Assembly (NCBI RefSeq): GCF_003287875.1
Contig: NZ_QMKK01000056.1
Span: 1 to 64,000 of the forward strand
Source of the DNA: Martinezella tropici
GTDB lineage: Bacteria > Pseudomonadota > Alphaproteobacteria > Rhizobiales > Rhizobiaceae
Direction of reading: 5' to 3'
Length of the DNA stretch: 64,000 nucleotides
The position numbers were made by a program, and so were the translations under genes. Below are positions 8,833-17,264 of this stretch, in pieces (position 1 is the first letter of the stretch; each line of letters opens with the position of its first letter). The notes beneath the pieces are model-generated. The model was not told the DNA's origin, ran no database searches, and saw only the letters and a list, made by a program, of their open reading frames with translations.

Positions 8833-10617
8833 ATGACGGATATCGTGGACGCCGGCGCTTCCGCCGGCACCGAAGGTAAGCTTATACGCGCGCTTGACTG
8901 GAAGGGCGCGTTCTGGGTGGCTGCGGGCGTGCCGCCGCTTGTTCTCTTCTCCATCGGCGGCATCGCCGGCACGACGGGCAAGCTTGCCTTCGTCGTGTGG
9001 ATCATCTCAATGATCATGGGATTTTTGCAGTCCTTTACCTATGCCGAAATTGCCGGCATGTTCGGCAACAAGTCCGGTGGCGCCTCGGTCTATGGCGCGA
9101 CGGCCTGGCTGCGTTACTCTAAGTTCATCGCGCCGCTTTCGGTCTGGTGCAACTGGTTTGCCTGGTCGCCAGTGCTGTCCCTTGGCTGCGCCATTGCGGC
9201 CGGTTATATCCTCAATGCCTTCTTTCCCATCCCCGCGGCGGATTCACAGGCCGTGCTCAGCTGGATCAGCGCCCATGCGACGTCGATCACCGCCGATAGC
9301 CCGCGTGTTGCCGAATACATCGCGGCCCATGCCGGTACATCGCCCGACGATGCGGTGAAAGCGCTGCTCAGCGCCGATGGCGTTGCAGCTTTTACGCCGG
9401 CCATCCGCACCTGGTCTCTCGTCAGCTTCAACATTCCCTTCCTCGCAACCGCCAATATCAATGCTACCTTCTTTATCGGCGGCGTCCTGATGCTGATCAT
9501 CTTTGCGATCCAGCATCGCGGCATTTCCGAGACGGCAAGCGTGCAGAAGTGGCTGGCGATCATCGTGCTCGTGCCGCTTCTGATCATCGGTGTCTATCCG
9601 ATCGTCAGCGGCCAGATCCTCTCCGCCAACGTCACCGGCCTGCTGCCGCCGACAGCGGCTTACGCCGCGACCGACGGCACCTGGAGCAATGGCGGCTGGA
9701 CGCTTTTCCTCGGCGGTCTCTATATCGCAGCCTGGTCGACCTATGGCTTCGAAACGGCGGTCTGCTATACACGCGAACTGAAGAACCCGAAGACGGATAC
9801 GTTCAAGGCGATCTTCTACTCGGGACTTGCCTGCTGTATCTTCTTCTTCCTCGTGCCCTTCGCCTTTCAGGGCGTTCTCGGTCATGCCGGCATGCTGGCA
9901 CCGGGCATCGTCGACGGCACCGGCGTGGGCGAGGCGCTCGGCGGCCTGATCGGTGCCGGCCGCGTCGTCACGCAGCTGCTCGTCGTCCTGATGATCCTGG
10001 CGCTCTTCCTGGCGATCATGACGGCAATGGCCGGTTCTTCGCGCACGCTCTATCAGGGCTCGAAGGATGGCTGGCTGCCGAAATATCTCGACCATGTGAA
10101 CGAGAACGGCGCGCCAACGAGAGCGATGTGGACGGACTTCGCCTTCAACCTCTTTCTTCTGGCCATCGCGTCCGACACCAGCGGCTATTTCTTCGTGCTC
10201 GCCGTTTCCAACGTCGGATACATCATTTTCAATTTCCTCAACCTCAATTCCGGCTGGATCCATCGAATGGACTCCGGACATATCGAGCGCCCGTGGAAAG
10301 CGCCGTCCTGGCTCATCGGCCTCAACACCGTGCTTGCCTTCGTCAACGCCCTCTTCCTCGGCGCCGGCGCCAAGGTTTGGGGCTATGCCAATGCGCTCTG
10401 GATCGGCTTTGCCTTCGCGGCCCTGATCCTGCCGGTCTTCGCCTACAGGCATTATGTGCGCGACGGCGGCAAATTCCCGGCGGGCGCGATGGATGACCTC
10501 GGGCTGATCGGCCAGGATCTGGGTGTCAGGAAAGCGGGAATCCTGCCCTATCTGGCGCTTGCCGGCGGCCTCGCCATCGTGCTGATCGCTAACTGGATCT
10601 TCCAGCTGCCGGCATAG
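8833..10617 (+). CDS. APC-superfamily permease, candidate methylated-amine or amino-acid transporter
   Basis: 594 residues from ATG 8833, with a purine-rich GGGGAA upstream. The protein has about twelve hydrophobic segments and amino-acid permease motifs, including FCSIGG-like first-helix glycines and a conserved central block (TFKAIFYSGLACCIFFFLVP). A hydrophilic loop at about residues 140-190 lies between early helices. It is an inner-membrane transporter. Its divergent arrangement with tdm and closeness to tmm suggest uptake of trimethylamine, TMAO or a related substrate, but nothing in the sequence fixes the substrate. A strong terminator follows. Confidence 0.8.
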   Translation: MTDIVDAGASAGTEGKLIRALDWKGAFWVAAGVPPLVLFSIGGIAGTTGKLAFVVWIISMIMGFLQSFTYAEIAGMFGNKSGGASVYGATAWLRYSKFIAPLSVWCNWFAWSPVLSLGCAIAAGYILNAFFPIPAADSQAVLSWISAHATSITADSPRVAEYIAAHAGTSPDDAVKALLSADGVAAFTPAIRTWSLVSFNIPFLATANINATFFIGGVLMLIIFAIQHRGISETASVQKWLAIIVLVPLLIIGVYPIVSGQILSANVTGLLPPTAAYAATDGTWSNGGWTLFLGGLYIAAWSTYGFETAVCYTRELKNPKTDTFKAIFYSGLACCIFFFLVPFAFQGVLGHAGMLAPGIVDGTGVGEALGGLIGAGRVVTQLLVVLMILALFLAIMTAMAGSSRTLYQGSKDGWLPKYLDHVNENGAPTRAMWTDFAFNLFLLAIASDTSGYFFVLAVSNVGYIIFNFLNLNSGWIHRMDSGHIERPWKAPSWLIGLNTVLAFVNALFLGAGAKVWGYANALWIGFAFAALILPVFAYRHYVRDGGKFPAGAMDDLGLIGQDLGVRKAGILPYLALAGGLAIVLIANWIFQLPA

Positions 10618-10651
10618 CGGCATCCTGCCTGATCTCCGGTTCACGGCATTG

Positions 10652-10684
10652 AGGTCCGGCCTGCTCGGCAGGCCGGACCTTTCC
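10652..10684 (+). terminator. Terminator after the APC permease
   Basis: A perfect 12-bp stem (10652-10663 with 10669-10680) and a five-base CTCGG loop, followed by TTCC. The stem is strong and the T tract short. It lies 34 bp past the permease stop. Confidence 0.75.
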
Positions 10685-10815
10685 ATTGCGAAGAATGTGC
10701 CCCCTTCAATCACGGAGCATGGTGCCGGTGATCTGCTGTTGCTGCGCCCATCTTCCCCTTCCGATCTATCTTCTTTATAGGTCCCTGCCCGACAATATCG
10801 GGCAGGAGGATGACC

Positions 10816-11601
10816 ATGAACGCGAATGATGTCGCCGCTCACTGGGAAAACAACGCCGAGACATGGACCGTCTATAGCCGCGCAGGTTATGACAGGTACC
10901 GTGACGCGTTGAATACGCCTGCCTTTTTGAACATGCTGCCCCCGGTTGCCGGCCTGAAAGGGCTTGATCTTGGCTGTGGCGAGGGTTCGAATACTAGGGC
11001 GGTTGCGCGTCTTGGCGCCCGTATGACCGGGCTCGATATCGCGCCGACCTTTCTACGCTATGCCCGCGAGACCGAGGCAGGCGACCCGCTCGGCATCGAA
11101 TATGTACTCGGAAACGGCCAGTCCATCGACTTTCCCGGGGCGAGCTTCGACTTTGTCACCGCCTTCATGTCGATGATGGACATGGCAGATCAGCAGAGCG
11201 TGCTCAACGAGATCGAGCGCATTCTCCGGCCCAAGGGCTTCCTGCAATTCTCCATCCTGCATCCCTGCTTCGTGCCACCAACACGCAAGAACATCCGCAA
11301 TGAAAAAGGCGAACCGATCGCGGTTCAAATTGCCGACTATTTCGACGAGACTGACGGGAGGATCGAACGCTGGGTTTTCTCGTCGATCCCTGCGGAGGAG
11401 CGCGCTGCACTGGCACCATTCTCGATTCCTCGCTTCCACCGAACACTCTCGAGCTGGGTATCGATGATCATTGGTGCCGGTCTTGTGATCGAGGCATTTG
11501 GTGAACCGATGGCAAGCAGCGAGGTAGCACTCGCCGAACCGGTGGTAGCCGATACCCGCGTAGCGCCGATTTTCCTGCATATCAGGGCTCGCAGAACCTG
11601 A
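10816..11601 (+). CDS. Class I SAM-dependent methyltransferase
   Basis: 261 residues. AGGAGGA at 10804-10810 favours ATG 10816 over the ATG at 10810 that overlaps it. The methyltransferase-11 type fold shows motif I (LDLGCGEGSNTRAVA, near residue 50), an acidic residue ending strand 2 (GLDIAP) and a post-motif block FDFVTAFMSMMDM. The N-terminal 'HWENNAETW' resembles small-molecule methyltransferases. The substrate is unknown. It stands alone between the permease terminator and the convergent MFS gene. Confidence 0.82.
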   Translation: MNANDVAAHWENNAETWTVYSRAGYDRYRDALNTPAFLNMLPPVAGLKGLDLGCGEGSNTRAVARLGARMTGLDIAPTFLRYARETEAGDPLGIEYVLGNGQSIDFPGASFDFVTAFMSMMDMADQQSVLNEIERILRPKGFLQFSILHPCFVPPTRKNIRNEKGEPIAVQIADYFDETDGRIERWVFSSIPAEERAALAPFSIPRFHRTLSSWVSMIIGAGLVIEAFGEPMASSEVALAEPVVADTRVAPIFLHIRARRT

Positions 11602-11661
11602 TATGCGGAAACCTTCGCCATCGCGAGTGTTTGCTTTCCCGAAATCGTGTTTCGGCCTCGC

Positions 11662-12885
11662 TCATTCGGCGGCTTGATTGACGGACGCAGCATCACCTGC
11701 CCGCGCCCCCGACAGGCTTGTTTGACCAAGTGCCACGATCAAGACGGTGATCGCGCTCGATACGACCGAAACCCAGAAACCATTCGCCGGTCCGAAATTA
11801 TCGACCATCCAGCCGGAAACGAAGGCGCCGAGCGCCATGCCGATGCCAATGCCTGTCATGATCCAGGTCACCCCTTCCGTCAGCATTGACTCCGGCACCC
11901 GGCGTTCGATCAGTCCGAAAGCGGTGATGAAGGTCGGAGAGATGGCAACGCCGCTCAGGAAAACCGCAAAGGCAAGCAAGGTCACGGACGCGCCGGCAAC
12001 GAGAAGCGGCAGGGCGGTGAGGGCAAGGACGCCGACTGCGATCAGCAACTGCCTCTGGAGCGGCGCCTTGGGGTTCAGAGCGCCGATGACAAGGCCGACG
12101 ATAAACGAACCGAGGGCATAGACGCCGATGACAAGGCTTGCTGCGCCGGGCTGGCCAAGCTGCTTTGTGATGGCGACGGCGCTCACTTCCGCCGTGGCGA
12201 AAGTGGCGCCGACGAAAATCAGGGCAAGCGTGATGATCTGGACCGGACGCAGCCGGATGGCCGAATGTTGCGGGCGATCGGAATCAAGCGCACGCACCTT
12301 GGGTTCTGTCGAACGCTGCAGTAAAAAGGCCGTCGTTCCGAGCGCAAGGAAGATCGTGCTCACAAGCATCCCGGCCTCCGGGAACAACGAGACGGAAAGG
12401 CCGACCGAAAGGGAAGCGCCGGCGATATAGACGAGCTCATCGGCCGCGGATTCGAATGCGAAGGCCGTGTTGAGCTCGGGTCGGTCGCGGAAGATTTCCG
12501 TCCAGCGAGCACGCACCATGGCCGGAATGCTCGGCATGGCAGCCGCAAGGAAGGCCGAGGCAAACAGCGTCCATGCCGGCCAATCCTGATTTGAGGCGAT
12601 GACGAGAACGATAAAGGCCACGACCGAGAGAATGGTGACCGGCGCGACGACAGCGCGCTGGCCAAGCCGGTCGACAAACCGTGATATCTGCGGCGAGACG
12701 ACTGCATTGGCCAAAGCGAAGGTGGCGGACACCGCCCCGGCAAGCCAATATTCGCCGCGCGTCTGTGACAGCATGGCGACGATGCCGATGGGGGCCATCG
12801 CAATGGGAATACGCGCGAAAAAAGCCGCGGCCGAAAAACCTTTCGCACCCGGCGCCCGGAAGATCTCGCGGTATGGATTGGACAT
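11662..12885 (-). CDS. MFS efflux transporter
   Basis: 407 residues from ATG 12885 (MSNPYREIF). A longer in-frame opening upstream runs through the operator region and is not used. Twelve hydrophobic segments and the major-facilitator loop pattern (SRFVDRLGQR) between early helices indicate an inner-membrane exporter. It is divergent from a TetR regulator, with three copies of one palindrome between the start codons. This is the classical arrangement in which the regulator represses pump and itself until a ligand, usually the pump substrate, binds. The substrate cannot be deduced. Confidence 0.85.
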   Translation of the reverse strand: MSNPYREIFRAPGAKGFSAAAFFARIPIAMAPIGIVAMLSQTRGEYWLAGAVSATFALANAVVSPQISRFVDRLGQRAVVAPVTILSVVAFIVLVIASNQDWPAWTLFASAFLAAAMPSIPAMVRARWTEIFRDRPELNTAFAFESAADELVYIAGASLSVGLSVSLFPEAGMLVSTIFLALGTTAFLLQRSTEPKVRALDSDRPQHSAIRLRPVQIITLALIFVGATFATAEVSAVAITKQLGQPGAASLVIGVYALGSFIVGLVIGALNPKAPLQRQLLIAVGVLALTALPLLVAGASVTLLAFAVFLSGVAISPTFITAFGLIERRVPESMLTEGVTWIMTGIGIGMALGAFVSGWMVDNFGPANGFWVSVVSSAITVLIVALGQTSLSGARAGDAASVNQAAE

Positions 12886-12922
12886 CGGAACGCTCCCTGG
12901 AATTGGACGAAATCGCCACAGA

Positions 12923-12990
12923 CATACGCGGCGTATGCGAATGAGATAATTGCATACGTCGCGTATGTCAAATAATATACGCAGCGTATG
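12923..12990. promoter_or_regulatory. Three-copy TetR operator
   Basis: The 15-bp palindrome CATACGCNGCGTATG occurs at 12923-12937 (perfect), 12953-12967 (two-base variation in the left arm) and 12976-12990 (first base changed). Centres are 30 and 23 bp apart. They lie between the MFS and TetR start codons and overlap where both promoters must be. Confidence 0.85.
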
Positions 12991-13022
12991 CGAATTTATG
13001 CAGAACCATTGACGGAGACGTA

Positions 13023-13616
13023 ATGCGCAAACCCCGTAGTGAAATGATCGCTGAGACGCGAGCCAAGCTGCTGGCCGCCGGCCGTAAGGCATTCGGGAGC
13101 GTCGGCTATGCCGACGCATCGATGGATGATTTTACAGCGGCCGCCGGACTGACGCGGGGGGCACTATACCACCATTTCGGGGACAAGAAGGGGCTTCTGC
13201 AGGCCGTCGTCAGCCAGATCGACGCGGAAATGACTGCAAGGCTCTGTGCGATCTCATCCAGAGCACCATCGCGTTGGCAGGCATTCGTCGACGAGAATGT
13301 CGGATATGTCGAGATGGCGCTGGAGCCGGAAATCCAGCGCATCATGTTTCGCGACGGCCCGGCTGTCCTTGGTGATCCCTCCGGATGGCCGAGTGCCAAC
13401 GGCTGCATCGCCACGATCACAGAGAGCCTCCGCGCCCTTGGAGACGAGGGGATCATCGTGAAGATTGACCCGGAAGCCGGCGCTCGCCTCATCAATGCGG
13501 CAAGCAGTTGTGCTGCGCAGTGGATCGCCAATTCGGACGATCCGGCGACAACCTCGAAACGAGCGGTCAAGGCCTTTCGAACTTTCCTCGAAGGCTTGCG
13601 GATCGAGAAAGACTGA
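13023..13616 (+). CDS. TetR/AcrR-family regulator of the divergent MFS pump
   Basis: 197 residues. The N-terminal helix-turn-helix is typical (AAGLTRGALYHHFGDKKGLLQAV at about residues 40-62, split here for length). The C-terminal ligand-binding domain is diverse, as usual. ATG 13023 follows GGAG at 13013-13018. Position and the three palindromes upstream indicate autoregulation and control of the MFS gene at 11662-12885. The ligand is unknown. Confidence 0.88.
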   Translation: MRKPRSEMIAETRAKLLAAGRKAFGSVGYADASMDDFTAAAGLTRGALYHHFGDKKGLLQAVVSQIDAEMTARLCAISSRAPSRWQAFVDENVGYVEMALEPEIQRIMFRDGPAVLGDPSGWPSANGCIATITESLRALGDEGIIVKIDPEAGARLINAASSCAAQWIANSDDPATTSKRAVKAFRTFLEGLRIEKD

Positions 13617-13675
13617 TCCGACCGAAGGCCCGCGGTCGCGACCAATTTCCCGCGAAGGCACCGGATGGAGCCTCG

Positions 13676-14326
13676 TCAGGCCGTCGATGCGGCGGTGAAA
13701 ACCGCCAGCTGAGCCTCGAAAGCCCGCTTGTATGCCGGCCGGGCTTCGCCGCGGGCGACATAGGCGGAGAGGTTGTGATAGTCCTGTAATATACCCGAGT
13801 CCTTCAGCCTGAGCAGGACCGATATCATCATAAGATCGCCGGCGCTGAATGCCTCGTCGAGCCAATCGGCACTGCCGAGGTAACGGGAGAGTTCGTTCAG
13901 CCGCTGGCGGATGCGTTGATCGACCATGGACAGGCGCTGCTCGTACCAGATCTGATCGCGCTCCTGGATTCTTGCGGTTGCGCGGTCGATGATCGGCGGC
14001 TCCACCGTGGAGAGAGCGGCAAACATCCATGTGATCGCCCGCGCACGGGCGCTGGCAGCGTCCGGCAAAAGACCGGCATGGCGCTCCGCGATATGGAACA
14101 CGATCGACCCCGACTCGAACAAGGCGAGATCGCCCTCTTCATAGGTCGGGATCTGCCCGAAGGGGTGAAGGGCGAGATGCGCGGGCTCCTTCATCGCCTT
14201 GAAGGAGAGGAGGCGCACCTCGTAAGGCTCGCCAACCTCTTCCAGCGCCCAGCGAACGCGCATGTCACGCGCCAGACCCCTGCCGCGATCCGGCGACTTT
14301 TCAAAGGCGGTAATCGTTATCGTCAT
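13676..14326 (-). CDS. Glutathione S-transferase family protein
   Basis: 216 residues. The N-terminal thioredoxin-like domain (1-80) has the glutathione-site pattern GQIPTYEEGDLALFESGSI with the cis-proline and the E-S pair, followed by an all-helical C-terminal domain. There is no CXXC, so it is transferase- rather than glutaredoxin-like. ATG 14326 has GGAGAG upstream. It is convergent with the TetR gene and probably a single transcription unit. Cytoplasmic; the substrate is unknown. Confidence 0.82.
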   Translation of the reverse strand: MTITITAFEKSPDRGRGLARDMRVRWALEEVGEPYEVRLLSFKAMKEPAHLALHPFGQIPTYEEGDLALFESGSIVFHIAERHAGLLPDAASARARAITWMFAALSTVEPPIIDRATARIQERDQIWYEQRLSMVDQRIRQRLNELSRYLGSADWLDEAFSAGDLMMISVLLRLKDSGILQDYHNLSAYVARGEARPAYKRAFEAQLAVFTAASTA

Positions 14327-14657
14327 TGCTGCTCTCCATTACTTGTCTCTCTCAAAGACGGCTGGCTGAGCAAAATTCCGACACTTGGTTTGCGAGATAG
14401 CTTCCGAAAGCGAGAATGCCTGAAGAGCCGCGAGGGATCAGATCGAGGAAGCCATGGCAAAGGTTTGAGTTCGGCCCGAAGCGGACGTTTCACGGACAGG
14501 TGGACGGGTTCGTCGAGAACAGAGGCGCTAACATGATCGCACTCGGTGTTCAGTGACTTTTTGGATGTTGAACGGCTTCGATTTTAGGTCGGTCTGTCAT
14601 CGAGCGCGTTTGCCGTACCCGACCTGCTCAGATCGGGTACAGCGTTTCGACTTAACC
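14327..14657. other. Intergenic stretch with one dyad
   Basis: No gene is supported here. The only structure I see is GTACCCGA/TCGGGTAC (14615-14622 and 14633-14640, 10-base loop), a possible weak terminator-like hairpin downstream of the SDR gene on the minus strand. Confidence 0.4.
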
Positions 14658-15389
14658 TTAGACCTGCCGCAAGCCGCCGTCGACGCACAATTCGGCACCG
14701 GCGATGTAGCTCGCATCATCGCTCAACAAGAACAAGGCGGCCGCGGCCACTTCCGAGGGCCGCGCCATTCGCCCCATCGGGATCGGAGCGACAAGTGCCG
14801 CACGCATGTCTTCCGAAACCGCAGCCATCATTTCCGTATCCGTTGGACCGGGTGCAACAACGTTGACGCGGATACCTTTGGGCGCGAGTTCTGCGGTCCA
14901 GGTTCGGGCATAGGAACGCACGGCTGCCTTCGTGGCGGCGTAAGTTCCGTATGAAGCGTAACCTCCACTATCGGCGATGGATCCGACGAGGACCACCGAC
15001 CCGCCTTCCGTCATCACGGGCAGAGCCGCCTTCAGGCCAAAAACCATCCCCCGGACGTTGACGTCGAAGTGGCGGTCGAAGTGGTCTGGCGTTATGTCGG
15101 TAATCTGCGCAGGCTCGGAAAGGCCTGCATTCAAGACGAGCGCGTCAATACGGCCGCATGCTTTGCGCACTTTTTCGACGGTCTCCACCATATCTTCGGG
15201 CACACTGGCATCGGCGGCAATGCCGACCGCGTCATAGCCGATACCCTTGGCAGCCTTCTCGGCATCTTCACTTTTGCGACTGGTAATGAAGACCTTCGCG
15301 CCTTCGGCAGAAAGCCGCTCTGCAATTGCCAAGCCTATACCTTTGGCGCCGCCGACGACCAGGGCAACCTTGTTACTCATTCGAGCCAT
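14658..15389 (-). CDS. Short-chain dehydrogenase/reductase, active-site residues intact
   Basis: 243 residues from ATG 15389, which has AAGGA six bases upstream. The Rossmann glycine motif GGAKGIG is at 13-19. The catalytic S137, Y150 and K154 (YAATK) are present, as is the C-terminal PGPTDTEM block. It is an NAD(P)-dependent oxidoreductase acting in the cytoplasm. It is divergent from an HxlR regulator with a dyad in the 81-bp space, a common pairing in which the regulator senses electrophiles or quinones. The substrate is unknown. Confidence 0.87.
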   Translation of the reverse strand: MARMSNKVALVVGGAKGIGLAIAERLSAEGAKVFITSRKSEDAEKAAKGIGYDAVGIAADASVPEDMVETVEKVRKACGRIDALVLNAGLSEPAQITDITPDHFDRHFDVNVRGMVFGLKAALPVMTEGGSVVLVGSIADSGGYASYGTYAATKAAVRSYARTWTAELAPKGIRVNVVAPGPTDTEMMAAVSEDMRAALVAPIPMGRMARPSEVAAAALFLLSDDASYIAGAELCVDGGLRQV

Positions 15390-15420
15390 CGTAAATCCTT
15401 TCAATTGATGGTCTCGTCAT

Positions 15421-15437
15421 GATATACGTCCTATATC
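15421..15437. promoter_or_regulatory. Candidate HxlR operator
   Basis: GATATA and TATATC (15421-15426 and 15432-15437) form a dyad with a 5-bp spacer, between the divergent SDR and HxlR genes. Confidence 0.5.
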
Positions 15438-15470
15438 TGGTATCAATTACGCACCTGAAGTAGCCTAGAT

Positions 15471-15863
15471 ATGGACGAGTATACTGACCTGGAAGCACTT
15501 TCTCATCGCGCCTGTGGCGACATGGCACGGGTTCGCCCGGTGCTCGACAAGATCGCTGACAAATGGACGATCCTGATACTGACAGTGATCTGTCCCAAAC
15601 CCTCGCGCTTCAACGAGATCAAGCGGCGCCTCGATGGGATCACGCACAAGGCTCTGGCCGACGCTTTGAAGAGGCTTGAGCGGAACGGCCTCGTGACGAG
15701 AACCGTACTCCCAACGCAGCCGATCGGTGTAGAATATGCCATTACTCCACTAGGCCATTCCCTGCGGGAGCCGTTTGAAGCACTGTGTGCATGGGCAGCG
15801 GCCAACGGCGACAAGGTCGAGGCGGCCATGCTGCGCTATGACAACATGGCAAATCGTCGGTGA
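15471..15863 (+). CDS. HxlR-family winged-helix regulator
   Basis: 130 residues. The N-terminal cysteine C15, typical of HxlR sensors, is followed by the winged-helix pattern IADKWTILIL, RFNEIKRRLDGITHKALADAL and the wing RTVLPTQPIGVEYAITPLG. Members often use the N-terminal cysteine to sense reactive carbonyls or quinones. It is divergent from the SDR gene and likely controls it. The Shine-Dalgarno before ATG 15471 is weak. Confidence 0.87.
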   Translation: MDEYTDLEALSHRACGDMARVRPVLDKIADKWTILILTVICPKPSRFNEIKRRLDGITHKALADALKRLERNGLVTRTVLPTQPIGVEYAITPLGHSLREPFEALCAWAAANGDKVEAAMLRYDNMANRR

Positions 15864-15949
15864 CGATGGCGTTATGACCGCTTCCGGCGCGCAAGGGACC
15901 TAGGGCCCAGGCTCTTGCTGGCCCTAAGCAGCCAATGCATCCCATTGCG

Positions 15950-16339
15950 TTATTTCCCGATCAGAGCCAACTGTCGATCAAAATCAGCGGGATCGAAATA
16001 GTCGCGCCATACGGTGATCGATCCCTCCACGACCGTAAGCGTCCCCATGACCGGAAGTATGATTTTTCCACCGCCCTCATGCAGGAAGACGTCGAGCCGT
16101 TCGTTGAGGATGACATTTCCGGCCGCCGCGATCTGTGTCACCGTCCAATCAACCGTGAATGTCGTTCCAATTCCGAAATCACGGTGAAACTTTCGGACGT
16201 TCTCCCGCCCGACGATATTCGGGAACGGTACGTTGTCGTACAGCACGGCTTCGGAAAGCATGGCGATCGCCTCGTCGATATGGCCGGTGTTCCAGTGGCC
16301 GAAAAAGGTCAGGGCTGTCTTGGTTGGGTCGGTCGACAT
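15950..16339 (-). CDS. Limonene-1,2-epoxide hydrolase-like (NTF2-fold) protein
   Basis: 129 residues with the single-domain NTF2/LEH fold pattern: N-terminal helices, then WTVTQIAAAGNVILNERLDVF and the closing GSITVWRDYFD. In limonene epoxide hydrolase the catalytic set is Asp-Arg-Asp; here NERLDVF (R, D) and WRDYFD supply similar residues. It could be an epoxide hydrolase or a polyketide-cyclase-type protein. It lies upstream of, and in the same direction as, nothing obvious: the next minus-strand gene ends 79 bp before its coding start. Confidence 0.72.
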   Translation of the reverse strand: MSTDPTKTALTFFGHWNTGHIDEAIAMLSEAVLYDNVPFPNIVGRENVRKFHRDFGIGTTFTVDWTVTQIAAAGNVILNERLDVFLHEGGGKIILPVMGTLTVVEGSITVWRDYFDPADFDRQLALIGK

Positions 16340-16418
16340 TCAGTGAATTCCTTCTTGCGTGGTTCGAAAACCGAGCGACAAATTTCAGAGAGTTCTGGCT
16401 CGCAATGCTGAAAACCTT

Positions 16419-17159
16419 TCAGACCAGCCGCGCTCCACCATCCAGGTTGAGGGTCGCGCCGTTCATCCAGCCATTCGCCATCAAGAACACGATTGCCGCC
16501 CCGGCTTCCTCAGCGCTCCCGAGACGATGTAATGGCAATGTTGCCTTTAGGGCCTCGACAAAGGCGTCGCGACCGTCGCCAAGCGCCTTGCCAAGCAGCG
16601 GAGTATCGATCGGACCCGGCGAAAGGGTGTTCACGCGGCGCGGCGCGAGTTCCAGCGCAAGGCCGCGTGCCAGTGCTTCCATCGCCGCCGAAGCGGCAGC
16701 GAGAACGGCGGTCCCATAGGCATTCGGCCGATCGCCCAGTGCTCCGGAAATGAATGTCACCGAACCGTCGCCGGCGAGCCGATCTCCAAGTGCCCGAAGA
16801 GTATATATCGCCGCCCAGATGCGCTCTTCGAACGCGCGGCGGAGATGGTCGACGTCGGCTTCCAGCACCTTGCCGATAACGAAGCTTCCGGCCAGCAAGA
16901 CGAGGTGATCGACATGCTCGATATCAGCGAGCGCGGATTCGATGGTCTCGCGCTTGGTCACATCGGCGACCCTCCAGCCGCTGAAGCCATGTTGTTCTGC
17001 GGCTTCTTTTGCCCGCTCGGCGTCAAATCCGACCACGATGACTTTTGCGCCGAAGGATTTGGCTTGGGTGGCTGCGGCGAGACCGATCCCCGAGGTGCCG
17101 CCGACGATGAGTATGGTCTTGCCTGAAAGGATATCCGAGATGTTTGATTGAGTGCCCAT
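16419..17159 (-). CDS. SDR-fold protein lacking the catalytic Tyr and Lys
   Basis: 246 residues. The NAD(P)-binding motif GGTSGIG (20-26), the later S138 (FISGA) and the PGPIDTPLL block are present. At the position of the YxxxK catalytic pair the sequence reads LAAAS (153-157), so both Tyr and Lys are replaced, while flanking residues (AAMEALARGLALELAPRRVN) align without gaps. Such proteins may bind nucleotide without ordinary dehydrogenase chemistry. The gene is divergent from a LysR regulator. ATG 17159 has CGGAG upstream. Confidence 0.83.
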   Translation of the reverse strand: MGTQSNISDILSGKTILIVGGTSGIGLAAATQAKSFGAKVIVVGFDAERAKEAAEQHGFSGWRVADVTKRETIESALADIEHVDHLVLLAGSFVIGKVLEADVDHLRRAFEERIWAAIYTLRALGDRLAGDGSVTFISGALGDRPNAYGTAVLAAASAAMEALARGLALELAPRRVNTLSPGPIDTPLLGKALGDGRDAFVEALKATLPLHRLGSAEEAGAAIVFLMANGWMNGATLNLDGGARLV

Positions 17160-17264
17160 CGCTCTGGCTCCGTTTTGAAGGCGCTCGATTGCGCCGACGG
17201 CCAGAAGCTAATTCCAATTGGATCGATTGATAATTGGCCCGCTATTCGCTTTACTCATGCCACC

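Noticed and set aside
9244..10842. 532-codon minus-strand frame opposite the permease
   Set aside because: Charged, repetitive translation with no family; antisense shadow of a membrane protein gene.
11577..11606. GCATATCAG/CTGATATGC dyad at the end of the methyltransferase gene as terminator
   Set aside because: Overlaps the stop codon, has a 12-base loop and no T tract; not strong enough to list.
13254..14030. 258-codon minus-strand frame between TetR and GST genes
   Set aside because: Overlaps the TetR gene antisense and the GST gene in another frame; both have clear domains.
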